Shown: piece after piece, positions 41,135-50,646 of the stretch | Layout of the letters: each line of letters begins with the position of its first letter | Position numbering within the stretch: position 1 is the stretch's first letter | Assembly (NCBI GenBank): GCA_943736015.1 | Contig: OX031059.1 | Location: 47,565,159-47,629,158 of the forward strand | Direction: 5' to 3' | From: Tridacna crocea | Lineage: Eukaryota; Mollusca; Bivalvia; Cardiida; Cardiidae | DNA: 64,000 bases | Notes under the pieces: model-generated | The model's database searches: none | Told to the model about the DNA's origin: nothing | Seen by the model: the letters and a program-made list of their open reading frames with translations, nothing else | Program-made: the position numbers and the translations under genes

Positions 41135-44100
41135 ATGAGTATTTTTAAAAGTAACTGTCTATGCTTGAGTATTTGTCCATGCCTTGCACCTCAAAGCATT
41201 AACCCATAGGCTGCTAAGCGCGACTCATTGACCTTTTGCGGACAGTGTAGATCAAGATCAGACTGCACAGAACGTGCAGTCTGATCTTTGATCCACACCG
41301 TCCGATCAGGAGATATTTTTTCTCCAAAAAGTATGCTTGAACTAACAACATTTAGGTTCTTACTACGGGCTTAACCCTTTACTAAACGACATAATTTAAG
41401 ACTGGTCCAAATTGAAAGTACTTGCAGACGACAAAATGGATATAAATCAAAAGTTTGAATTTGTTTCCAGCAGGGTAGAAAACATTGTGGTTACCAGCAT
41501 TTTCTCCGTTTCCTACAAAGTTTTCAAATGGCTTCTATCTCAGGGTCGTAAAAACCAGAGATTGTTAAAACTTTTATTTAAGTAATTTAGCAGAATAAGG
41601 GTTAAGTTGGAATAAGGCACTGGCCTCAAGACCTATAACCAAACCTACTGCAATATTTCACCTTCCCACATCTCATCGCTAAAAAACTTGTATGGTTTAT
41701 TTTGATTATTTTGAAATTGACAGCTTCTTGCGTGCAGTTATAATTGAAAAAGATTATGGGAAAAGAAGGAATACTGGTAACCGCTTTTGAAAGTATGGCG
41801 GAAAAAGAAATGCTGGAAACTAGAACATATATTTTCTCCTTTTTTCAGCCATGTTCTTAACAAATGTCTTCTTTTGAGTTGTATCTAATTTGTGGTCTGC
41901 AAATGCTTTCGATTTATTTTAAAAACAAAATCTTTTTGTGAAAGACTTCAGAAAAGAATTGATTAATAGTACATGTTTACAGGTTAGAGAATTTTGATAA
42001 AATGATAAAATGCCTTAAATGATTGCCCTCTTTTTTTGCAATGTTACAAAAATTGTCAGCAGCAAAACTAAATAAGTTGTCTGCACGACCTTGAGAATCA
42101 AACGTAAATGGAATTTAAAATATAGATATATATTTTTTTATGAAAAGGTAATGTCTGTAGGCTTACCAAGAAGAAAATAACCTCCAAAACTGCAAAATGT
42201 TTTTTTTTTTTTTTTTCAAAATGCTCATTTCATATAATATCGTATATATTGTATTTTATTAGGGTATCATTTTATTACGAAAGAAAACTCTTCTGTAGAA
42301 GTAAATGGTTGAAATTGTTCAATGTACCATGTGATTTTCCAGTGAATGGTTTTGAATACTGGACAAGTGGTAACGATATAGCGGTGGAGGACGTATGGGT
42401 ATGGAACTATACAGCTGAAAAGTGAGACATTTCTCTCTGTTTGTGGGTTGTTTGAAGCACATGTGCCTGACATGTCTGGTGTCATACAATCCCTCTATAT
42501 AAAGGGGTTGTATGATGTCAGACATGCCAGGCACCTGTGGTTTGAAGTTTGTTTTTAACGTAAATTGCGATAGTTTCCTAGAAAGATCACTACGGCCGCT
42601 CATTTTTCACAATATAAAGAGTATTAAAAGCGAAGTAACAGTAAACGAAAAGCTCCAAGAACGCATGGATAGATGAACCGGCCGATCCGTTGTGCTTTCT
42701 CTGAACTAATGTGCTAGAAATTATACATTCTCCAGCAGGGATCCAACTCGGAAATCCATACATCAAAATTCCATACGTAAAGCTAACAGCGAATATAATT
42801 ATGTATATACAAAGAGCATAATAAATAGTTTCATCTTTCAAGACTGAACACTCATAGCCAACTTTCGCGGACATGGAAAAATCGATATCGGCCAATTTTA
42901 CCTGCATTTTTTTATATAGAATTATGAAGGGCCTAGGTAAATAAACGCTTATAACTTCATCAATTTTCAGAAATGAAAATTATCTCAAGTGAGGTAAGAA
43001 AGTTCAATTTATTCTCTTTCAAATGAACTTAGTTTGAAAAATTTCGAAAAAGAAACTTTTGGTCCTTTTTTAACTTAAAAATTGTAGGTATGGTTTACAT
43101 AGAATAAAGAGGAAAAACGCATTTTCCGAGGTCAAAGACTGTAACATTTGTTTAATTTTCTTTCGTTGTGTTGAAAAGTCAAAATTATCTCAAGTGGAGT
43201 AAGTTACTTTATTCATTTCTCTTTCAAATGCTATAATTTTGAGTCATTTCAAAAAATAAACTTTTGGTCCTTTTTACAGTTTTTTAATGCCACTATCCTA
43301 TTTTTTTCTTTTTCCGTGAACGTTCGGATTATGCCGGACTTCGCCGATATTGGCCGAGTCTTACTGTTAGATAAACCAGCCGGGTATCTTTATTGTGTTA
43401 CGTAATGTTTCATTGACAAACGGACCCCCTGCTATGTTTATGATATACATGTATCCACATGATTATAAATTGGAATTTATACCCGGGTTGTTTTCAGATC
43501 GAATACCGTTTGATCCTGAGTGACAGTATCCCTAAGATGTTTTATTATGTATCCTATTTATCTAAAAGACCAGAATTTAATACTTATGAAATTATTTCCT
43601 TTTACAATGATTAAGATTGACATATGAAATAAGAAAATGTACGTTTGATGATTTTTTCAACTTTTCAGCTTTTTAGAAATTAATACTTTATAATTCTTTT
43701 TTTCTGGCGACAGCTCACAAACTCATGTTTCCTTGCTTTTTTCACATCGTTCTTTGATCTGTCGTATCATACAGAAGGTCTTTGAGAACATTGAAGAAAA
43801 AGATTTTAACGCTGGTTGCCAACATTTTCTCCTTTTCTTACACTATTTTTAACTTAATAAAAGAAAAGTTCCATATTTTCCATGTTTTATTTGTCTTAAG
43901 AAAATAACTTCATTCTGAACAAGTCTGAAATTTTGCCTTTTTGTAAAGATTCAAATAACAATCTTAACCTGTTACTGTATAAATACGGCATCTAACGACC
44001 CTGCTGTTGATTGTTTAGGATAAAATATGGAAACAGGCGCATTATCTTTTTACAAGTTATCTTCTACTTTTCAAACATTGTTGTCTACATCATTCAATCC

Positions 44101-47100
44101 GTTTCTCCTGCAAAGAGTATTTACTATTCAAAGAATGACAACACTAGATCAAAAGCTACTTCTGCTTTACCAGTAACTTAAAAAGTTACCTACTGCATAA
44201 TCATTATTTATTATTTCAAGAAATAGTATTTAATCAACCTTGTATTAAGAATGATTTACATGCATCTTGGTTTGAAACCAGATGTACTGATGCTTAGTTG
44301 AAATGACACCATACATAACATTTTTAGAGGAAGAAATACCTTTTTATCTTTATCATGCCTGTAAGCGGTGCTAGAGTGAAGCATCGGATCAGTTCACAAG
44401 TGCTGATCTGTTATGATACTTTCAACACGAACCTTTTAGTAACTTTCTGTTGAGTCTCGAGCACATTTTTCCCCATTTCGGATGCAATAAAAAGAATCTT
44501 AAGTATTATATACATGTAGTATATCTGCAGCGTTTTTAAACTTGTGTGATAATAATAGCTTGGACCTACTTTTATTTCTTAGTGCATAGATAGACCTAAG
44601 TTGTTCCGAAATACTTATACTTAAACAGCTTTCAGACTCGCTCAAAATGAAAACATCTTAATACATTTATTGATAATAGTAGACATTGTAAGCAAATGCA
44701 ACATCCCTCATTAAGCCAAAATACAAATCGGCGCCACACAGTACATGGAGTGTTCTGAACGAACCATTTTGTTTTATTTGTTCGATGAAAACCAACTTTG
44801 AATTAATGCTTTTTTATATGGCGAATCTGTAACTTTTCGTCTGCGTAAAACCATGTAAAGTTACTCTGATGGTTCTGAGCAGCCGTTGTTCAAATTATTT
44901 TATGTGCTATAACAGTTTTATTTCTCCACCTTCCCAACCTTTTTTCTTGTAAAAATCGTAGAAATTGGACATTATAAAAATCAAAACTATCAAACCACAC
45001 ATGCACACAAAAGACAAAGTTTACCCAATCAAGATATAACCATTAGCTATTTACTAAACGACAAAATATATTATGATTTTTTTTTTTTTCAAGTTGAAAG
45101 AACTTACAGACGAAAAATACGGAACATAATAAGACTTGCTTTCGAAAGGGAGAAAACACTGTGGGAGAACAGGAATCGTAGAAAACATGTTATATACGAT
45201 CCCTAGGAAAAATGAGAAATTGCCCACCACAAGTATTTTCTCCTTTCCGTGCTTGCTTTTTCAGGGTCGGATTGGTCTTTCTTTCTCAGGTACGGATTGG
45301 TAATGTAACTGCCACATAAAGCAAATCTTCTCATCAAAAAAACCGAATGACGAAATTTTGGATACCACCAACGGTAGACAAAAAATTAAATGCAACTCAA
45401 ATGATAATGTCTGTCTTTGAAAAGGTAGAACATTTTAGGAACAGGAGAAAATTTTCTCCCTTTCCAACAAAGTGTACTAAAGCCTTTTCTCTCAGGTCTG
45501 TTAGATTGCTTTAGTGTGAAACTGGTATTCTCAAAAGGCTGAATTTTTTGCTGAATTAAACTTGTTGATTTTGCCATGAATATCAAAGATTTTTTTAACC
45601 AAAATAATTTTCGCCTTATAGAATCAATCAGGTCCAAGATCAGACAGCTTGTTTTATGCAGCCTGTTATAAATCTACATTGTCAGCAAAAGTGCATTTGG
45701 ACGGTTTAGATTTCAGGATCAGACTACAAAAAGTGCATTTGTCGAGAGCAGTTTTAGGACCGATCAGTTTATGTCTCAGAGAATCAAAACTTAACCCTTA
45801 ATCCGAGGATAAATGAATTACAAACCGACAAATAAAGCTGAAATATAACGATTTCAATGTTCTGTTCTCAAGAAAACTCTTGCTTTATCAGATGTTATTC
45901 AAATATGCTGTTGAGTCTAATAAGGGTGTCCATTATGTGCAGTCTGATTCTAATATTCGAGAGCCACACTGTGCTGTTCCAGACAAAGGGTTTAGGTTAA
46001 AATCAGAAAAAAAAATGCCAGGACAGATATATCGTCTAGGCAAGGATTGTGAATTTGAAGCAGGCTACTGTTACGTAATGTTACGTTTCTCTTATCTTTT
46101 ATCGCTGCAGGCTATTGAATATCGATTACTTGTATACACGATGTAAGTTCGCCAAACTCCGGAAACTCCCGGACTTTTACGTATGATATCGATTTTTTTC
46201 ATCGATTTGTTGATATGCGAGACTGCTGATAAGGCATGTCCGTGAAAGTTGGCTATGGTATCATACGACCGTGGTTAAAATTGAGAAAAGGTGGTTAGGG
46301 CCAATAAATTAGTATCTTCGTCATCTTTTCTTTTTTCAGGGTGACCATAAATTACTGGGGACCTGGCGAGCCCAGCCACGGGACGGAAGACTGTCTGGGA
46401 CTTTTGAACAAATCAAGCTTGTTCTTTATGAATGATGCGCCGTGTGATTATCAACTACCATTCGTTTGTGAGATGTAAGACTAATATGACCAGCATTTTC
46501 AAGAATCATTTTCGTACTTGTCCTCGAGCATGAAATTGCTAAGTTTGATTCACTCGAGACATTTTTTTTTTTTGTAAGACACGTTAAAGACCGAGCCTTG
46601 CTCTACGAAAACTTGTTTAACCCATTACCACACAATCCCTACCAGCATTTTCTCCTTTTCCCACTATGTTTTCTCAATTCTAATCTTCATAAAACAAATT
46701 TCAAATTTTTAATTACTTTTACTTTATCGTCTGCAAATGCTTTCTATTTGTACATGCCAAAAATTTTGTCGTTTGGTAATGAATTAGAGTAATGCAAAGG
46801 TATCGAACTTGTCTGTCTGTGCGCACAATATGTGCAGGCTGACCTGAATCGAAACTTTTTGCTTTGAGTAAATTGTCCTCAGTCCAGCAAAACGTTCTTC
46901 CAAATATTTTGGTCGGTCTACAAACTAAACACGTTCATAGTATACGACAGCTTTCTTGGCATAGTGCATTACGAAGACCTGTATACCTAAAGCAGCGTCG
47001 CACTGTGACACATGAAATGTGAACTCCAGCTGAGAAATGGCTGATATATAGATGTAAAGTACCAATTAATGAAAAAAAAGGATAAAAGTCAATTGATCAA

Positions 47101-48895
47101 TTAATCAGTTAATCGATCAAACTCTCTATATGGCTTGCAACACACACATTCGGGCATATATGCGTAGCGTGTCGTATCGGATCAGTCTGTGCAATCCGCG
47201 CAGGCTAATCCGGGACGGCACTTTACGACTAAGATAGATATTTTGCCACCATATATAGTTGATCAAAAGAAAAAAAGAAAATTTGGGCCCGTATTTACCA
47301 ACCATTCATAAGAATGTTCTTTGACTTATTCTCCAGAATTTTCTACATTTGTAAGTAACACAACTTCTGATTGGCTAAACCATTTGGTTTAGCCAATCAG
47401 AAGTTGTGTTACTTACAACTTTAGAAGACCTTAGAGAATAAGACAAAGAATATTCTCAAGAGTGGTTGGTGAATACGGGCCTAGATCGACATAAAAACGG
47501 ATGGTGTTGTTTCGGATAAGTCTAGGGTGACTGCGCAAGCTGATCCGAGACGACGCTTTACGGAAATGTCCGAATGCCCTTTTTCGCGTGTTGCAGGCCA
47601 TTTATATCAACGGAAGTCACAAACGCCGAATTTGATGACACCTTAGAATGGTTCTCTTTCTCTTCTATTCCTTGAAAGTCCTGGCTGGTAATCGGAGAAA
47701 TGCTGGTTACCAGCATTTTCTCCCTTCTCAAAATGTTTTCATGTTTAAGTTTCTTTCGGTTGTTAAGCTCGACATGGATTGGTAAAGGGTTTTAATTTTA
47801 GGCAAGGGCCAATGACAACGATTTATGGTTTATTCATTGCTGAGACTCTCCTTTTTGCTGCAGATACTTTTAGCGGTGTCAAACGCCGCTTTTTTTTTTT
47901 TTACCCATTTGTCACGCAATGCTGACTTTGACGACCTTTGGAAAGAAGCCTTTTGAAAACATTGTAGGAAAAGGAGAAAATGCTGGTAACCAGCATTTTA
48001 ATGTTTTCTACTCCATCAAATAAAAATAACACTATTCGAGCCACACTTAAATTGTCGTCTGCAAATGCTTTCAGTTTTGACAAGGCTACAATTTTGTCGT
48101 CTGGTAAAGGGTTAAATGATATTTCGGTAATGTCGGAAGGGCCTTTCAAGCTGACATTCTGCCGTATCTTGCCGAAGGACACAATCACACGACTAACGCC
48201 TCCAGCATCAAACCAGAATTTTTTTTTTTGTTTCTGAATTTAAATATAATGCCAATGTAGGCGCATCCCGATGAAGCGTTCAGGACTCTGGTGCTACAAA
48301 TAAGGGAGATCCTCTAGATTCTTCAAGAGATCTTGCATCGAGGCAATTCCAATAATTGTCCATAGCTCGAGTTTTAGAGAAGAGATGATGATTCTAGAAT
48401 AACATTGCAACCCTTTTATTACCGTCTGATCTCTAGCAAATCATAGAAAAAGCTGTCAGCTTTTGCGTGTGTGATGTTGATAAAGAATTTTTGTAAAAAG
48501 AGACAATTAAACAATGACAGCATTTTTGTCTTTCTCTCCCTACTCTACCCAACCTGTCATTACCAAACAACAATGTTTTTGGCTTGTCCAAATCGAAAGC
48601 ATTTGCAGACGACAAAATAAAAGTGACTGAAAATTTGAAATTTGTTTTGTGAAGGATAGAAAAAATTGTGGGAAAAGGAGAAAATGCTGGTAACCAGCAT
48701 TTTCTCCTTTTCCCATAATGTTTTCTAAAGGCTTCTTTCTCAGGGTAGTCAAAAGTAGGGATTGTGTGGTAATGGTTTAAGTCTCTGTCTCTCTCTTCCA
48801 TTCATTAATCTGTATGTTTTATGATAATCATAATAACAATTGTCTACTTCTGTATTTTCTTCAGAGACAACACTGAGGGCGAATTTATTGGTTGA
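39136..48895 (+). CDS. Secreted C-type lectin, six exons (complete)
   Basis: Coding exons are 39136-39184, 40077-40165, 40960-41056, 42343-42421, 46339-46473 and 48865-48895 (480 bases, 159 residues plus stop). All introns are GT-AG and every phase fits (1, 0, 1, 2, 2). Residues 1-16 (MAALIRIGGILLLLKI) are a signal peptide. The rest is one long-form CTL domain: CCPDGWFRFQGSCYFF, SWHSAV-KYCEALHGHLVTLE, EYWTSGNDIAVEDVWVW, NYWGPGEPSHGTEDCLGL, FMNDAPCDYQLPFVCE. The six canonical cysteines are present. EPS stands where mannose-type lectins have EPN, and MND replaces WND, so the calcium/sugar site is partly kept and its ligand cannot be told. Such lectins act outside the cell, often in invertebrate immunity. 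Introns are full of A, B, C, D and G elements. Confidence 0.92.
39690..39740 (+). mobile_element. G-family 5' fragment
   Basis: TTTAATACATTTGCAAAAAG, TATCGGTTCATATCAGTCGC, then lost. Lies in lectin intron 1. Confidence 0.5.
39792..40020 (+). mobile_element. A-family MITE, full length
   Basis: TTAA at 39792-39795 and 40017-40020, ending 56 bases before lectin exon 2. One mismatch-free hairpin. Confidence 0.9.
40077..40165 (+). CDS. C-type lectin exon 2
   Basis: Acceptor CTCCTTTCAG. Encodes the N-terminal hairpin of the CTL domain with CPDGW and GSCYFF. Donor GTATCT. Confidence 0.92.
40301..40529 (-). mobile_element. A-family MITE, full length
   Basis: TTAA at 40301-40304 and 40526-40529, in lectin intron 2. 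Hairpin centre CTGATAACCAG has one mismatch. Confidence 0.9.
40720..40949 (+). mobile_element. A-family MITE abutting a splice acceptor
   Basis: Left terminus GGTTTACCTCATTACC is mutated. The right TTAA at 40946-40949 lies 10 bases before lectin exon 3. Perfect hairpin. Confidence 0.9.
40960..41056 (+). CDS. C-type lectin exon 3
   Basis: Encodes KYCEALHGHLVTLE, the first helix and following strand. The acceptor TCATTTCAG begins directly at the end of an A element whose TTAA is at 40946-40949. Confidence 0.92.
41091..41133. repeat. GATA/(GA)n microsatellite
   Basis: Three GATA units followed by GA repeats, in lectin intron 3. Confidence 0.9.
41199..41605 (+). mobile_element. B-family MITE split by an A element
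   Basis: TTAACCCATAGGCTGCTAAG at the left, perfect core hairpin at about 41257-41287, and AGCAGAATAAGGGTTAA closing at 41602-41605. Between GTTCTTACTACGGGC and AACTTTTATTTAAG it is interrupted by an A element. Confidence 0.9.
41371..41568 (+). mobile_element. A-family MITE inside B, left hairpin arm deleted
   Basis: TTAA at 41371-41374 and 41565-41568. The hairpin reads ACATTGTGG directly into TTACCAGCATTTTC, so most of the left arm is missing. Confidence 0.9.
42343..42421 (+). CDS. C-type lectin exon 4
   Basis: Acceptor GTGATTTTCCAG. Encodes EYWTSGNDIAVEDVWVWNYT, the WIG-type region. Donor GTGAGA. Confidence 0.92.
42455..42545. repeat. Long imperfect palindrome
   Basis: TGTGCCTGACATGTCTGGTG, CATACAATCCC returns as GGGGTTGTATGATGTCAGAC, ATGCCAGGCAC. 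Loop TCTATATAAA. It starts about 35 bases after lectin exon 4 and could fold the pre-mRNA near that donor. Confidence 0.75.
42960..43280. repeat. Diverged tandem duplication
   Basis: AAAATTATCTCAAGTGAGGT, CTCTTTCAAATG, AAACTTTTGGTCCTTTTT occurs twice about 205 bases apart (42973 and 43180). Confidence 0.65.
43281..45624. other. Lectin intron 4, mostly featureless
   Basis: Very AT-rich. Decayed A traces lie at about 43775-43960 (GCTGGTTGCCAACATTTTCT), 45045-45290 and 45340-45500. No coding sequence supported. Confidence 0.45.
45625..45690 (+). mobile_element. B-family hairpin, decayed
   Basis: GGTCCAAGATCAGACAGC, GCAGCCTGTTATAAATCTAC, ATTGTCAGCAAAAG. Confidence 0.45.
45925..46097 (+). pseudogene. 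Orphan exon-like frame with a metalloprotease-like motif
   Basis: The frame contains SNIREPHCAVPDKGFRLK then MPGQIYRLGKDCEFEAGYCY. The PGQxYxxxxxC pattern resembles a stretch in ADAM/ADAMTS-type proteins (PGQxYxxxxQCxxxxG), and a GTAATG donor-like site follows. It does not join the lectin exons in frame and no other exon of such a gene was seen, so it is at best a stranded fragment. Confidence 0.2.
46339..46473 (+). CDS. C-type lectin exon 5
   Basis: Acceptor TCTTTTTTCAG. Encodes GPGEPSHGTEDCLGL and the closing NDAPCDYQLPFVCE. Donor GTAAGA. Confidence 0.94.
46617..46786 (-). mobile_element. A-family MITE, one hairpin arm deleted
   Basis: CCCATTACCACACAATCCCT jumps straight to ACCAGCATTTTCTCCTTTTC. 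The piece from the spacer to the hairpin centre is gone while the rest is kept. Confidence 0.85.
46791..46996 (+). mobile_element. G-family element
   Basis: GTGCAGGCTGACCTGAATCG, AAACTTTTTGCTTTGAGTAA, TTGGCATAGTGCATTACGAA, within lectin intron 5. Confidence 0.65.
47128..47600 (+). mobile_element. C-family MITE split by a D element
   Basis: Left part: GCAACACACACATTCGGGCA, hairpin GATCAGTCTGTGCAATCCGC, GGCACTTTACGAC. Right part: GACGACGCTTTACGGAAATG, TCCGAATGCCCTTTTTCGCG. The two halves are separated by the D element at 47285-47483. Confidence 0.9.
47285..47483. mobile_element. D-family foldback MITE inside C
   Basis: GGGCCCGTATTTACCAACC and GGTTGGTGAATACGGGCC ends. Perfect inner palindrome around GATTGGCTAAACC and GGTTTAGCCAATC. 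Confidence 0.92.
47683..47797 (+). mobile_element. A-family MITE, 5' truncated
   Basis: GGAGAAATGCTGGTTACCAG, CATTTTCTCCCTTCTC, then GGATTGGTAAAGGGTTTTAA. Confidence 0.65.
47900..48115 (-). mobile_element. A-family MITE, right hairpin arm shortened
   Basis: TTACCCATTTGTCACGCAAT start; hairpin ends ACCAGCATTTTAATGTTTTC, so the CTCCTTTTCCCAC part is lost. TTAA at 48112-48115. Confidence 0.8.
48553..48780 (+). mobile_element. A-family MITE
   Basis: Left end CATTACCAAACAACAATG, TTAA at 48777-48780, near-perfect hairpin. It lies 85 bases before the last lectin exon. Confidence 0.88.
48865..48895 (+). CDS. C-type lectin exon 6 (terminal)
   Basis: Acceptor ATTTTCTTCAG. Encodes the tail DNTEGEFIG and TGA. 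The phase fits exon 5. A poly(A) signal follows 65 bases later. Confidence 0.85.
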
Positions 48896-48959
48896 AGTCC
48901 CTTTCTGATTCAGCAACTCCGGGGCCTATGTCTGAATTATTTGAGTTCTCCATGGCTTG

Positions 48960-48965
48960 ATTAAA
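48960..48965 (+). promoter_or_regulatory. Candidate poly(A) signal ATTAAA
   Basis: The first ATTAAA after the lectin stop codon, 65 bases downstream. A plausible mRNA 3' end signal. Confidence 0.45.
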
Positions 48966-49104
48966 AAGAAATCTTCACTTGTTTGATAGAGTTTTGTATT
49001 GAGACACTTAATTGCTGTCAAACATTCCTATTTTATGACCTGTAGATAACACTACTAAAAGTAGCAAAACAGGGTAAGAACGCAGAGGGATAGCAAGGGT
49101 GATA

Positions 49105-49274
49105 AAAATGCAAAAAGCAGAAAATGTTGGTCACCAACATTTTCTCCTTACCCCGAAATGTTTTCTTCCCCCTTCACAATATAAATTTCAATTCTGAGAT
49201 TACATTTATTTTGTCGTCTGCAAATGCTATATTAGTTGGACTTAACTAAAATTTTGTCGTTTGGTAAAGAGTAA
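49105..49274 (-). mobile_element. A-family MITE, decayed
   Basis: Hairpin AGAAAATGTTGGTCACCAAC, ATTTTCT shows a paired GTTGG/CCAAC change. Right end TTTTGTCGTTTGGTAAAGAG. Confidence 0.7.
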
Positions 49275-49398
49275 ATGGTCTGAATTTTACAATTGCGACT
49301 GCTCTTTTTTAGCAAGGCTATTTTCCCTTTTTCGACTCTTTTCACAAAAAGCTTCAAGCAACGGCAGCCGAGACTTGGCACCATCATGCCCTTTTTGT

Positions 49399-49626
49399 TT
49401 AACTCTTTCCCAAACATGCCCTGTTTTTTACGTGTCTGCAGTAAAAGTCTTTTGAAAACACTGTGGGAAAAGGAGAAATTGCTCGTAACGAGCAATTTCT
49501 CCTTTTCCCACAGTGTTTTCTACCCTTTTTGATAACTTTCTGCCATTTTTTTCAAAATCTAAAATTGACGTCTGCAAACTCTTTCAGTTTGGAAGAGTCC
49601 AAAATCTGTCGTTTGGGAAAGGGTGA
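49399..49626 (-). mobile_element. A' subfamily MITE
   Basis: TTAA at 49399-49402. Perfect hairpin with centre GAAATTGCTCGTAACGAGCA and outer arms ACACTGTGGGAAAAGG; linker shared with the copy at 17232 (ACGTCTGCAAACTCTTTCAG). Right end GGGAAAGGGTGAAA. Confidence 0.9.
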
Positions 49627-49658
49627 AATAAGCTGTGTTCAGCCTTACCATGTAGAGG

Positions 49659-49731
49659 GTAGTGATGCATCATTGCAGATAGGTCAGTCTTCGGGGATTA
49701 GGCCCCATGACATGTATGCGCGGACAACGAA
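49659..49731 (+). mobile_element. F-family 3' fragment
   Basis: GTAGTGATGCATCATTGCAG, GTCAGTCTTCGGGGATTAGG, ATGCGCGGACAACG matches the last quarter of F. Confidence 0.6.
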
Positions 49732-50359
49732 ACGATCTCATGGTTTTACATGCTCCTGAGACGACCAGTCTCTGAAACTGAACTTTAGTTTCTTAACTAA
49801 GTCAGACGTCTGCTTAATGTACGTGTCGTGATTTCATAGGGCTTTTCGAAGCCTGAAAAAAAAAGTTTAATTGAAGAATTTTACAACCAGTTATATAATT
49901 CTATTACCCTGCGAAACGAGTGTACACATATGTAAAGGTTAAAGAGTCGATGCCAATGTCCAATGTCAAGGTAAGGAGTTCGATTTGTAACACGTCAGGA
50001 AATCCTAACCCGAGTCTGGCTAGCGGTGCCGAACACTGCAGCATTTCAGAGGCCCGACATAGTATTGGAGAAAGCCGTGAAAGATCTTATGAGAACAAAG
50101 TTATTCAATTTCTATCCTCTTATCCCGGTCAAAACTGAAATACCGTAAAACAAAACAAAAAAAAAATAATCGAAAAAAAAAAATACACACACAACGACAA
50201 AAGTAAGAATAAAATGCCGTGTGCTTATTTGCACGAGTCTGATCTTTACATTTGATTCATTCACAGCAGGGATTCTATATACATATGATCCCTGTTCTGG
50301 TAGATGTCCGCAGATGAGATCCCCAAATGACTCCGCAGAATAAGGTTGTCGATTAACAC
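49732..50359. other. Spacer between lectin and SMC2
   Basis: A 72-codon frame at 49920-50138 and an antisense frame over SMC2 exon 1 (50112-50630) are unsupported. A-rich tract at 50146-50188. Confidence 0.4.
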
Positions 50360-50371
50360 TGCGCATGCGCT
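50360..50371 (+). promoter_or_regulatory. NRF1-type site in the SMC2 promoter region
   Basis: TGCGCATGCGCT is a full match to the NRF1 consensus (YGCGCAYGCGCR allowing the last base) and lies 108 bases before the SMC2 ATG. NRF1 sites are common in promoters of growth and cell-cycle genes. No TATA box is obvious. Confidence 0.6.
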
Positions 50372-50478
50372 GGAAAGTTGTCAAAATCGCGCCACATTCA
50401 ACTTCGAACAAATTTTTGCACACTTTTCTGTCTATTCTTATATATTTCTTAATATGACAAGGGACTAGATAACCGAAA

Positions 50479-50646
50479 ATGCATATTAAATCAATGGTAG
50501 TTGACGGATTTAAGTCATACGCGCAAAGAACTGAGATTGACGGTTTCGACCCACTGTTTAATGCGATCACTGGTCTGAACGGCAGTGGGAAGTCAAATAT
50601 TTTGGATTCGATTTGTTTTTTATTGGGCATAACAAACTTAACGCAT
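50479..50646 (+). CDS. SMC2: SMC2 exon 1
   Basis: 56 codons from MHIKS to GITNLTH, with Walker A. Start context CCGAAAATGC. Donor GTAAGT. Confidence 0.96.

Noticed and set aside
42590..42907. 105-codon minus-strand frame with hydrophobic segments in lectin intron 4
   Set aside because: Hydrophobic runs are expected in AT-rich DNA, and part of it (around 42855) is repeated near 46230 in a different frame context. No splice partners or family were recognised.
50112..50630. 172-codon minus-strand frame over SMC2 exon 1
   Set aside because: Antisense shadow of the conserved SMC2 coding exon; no independent domain.
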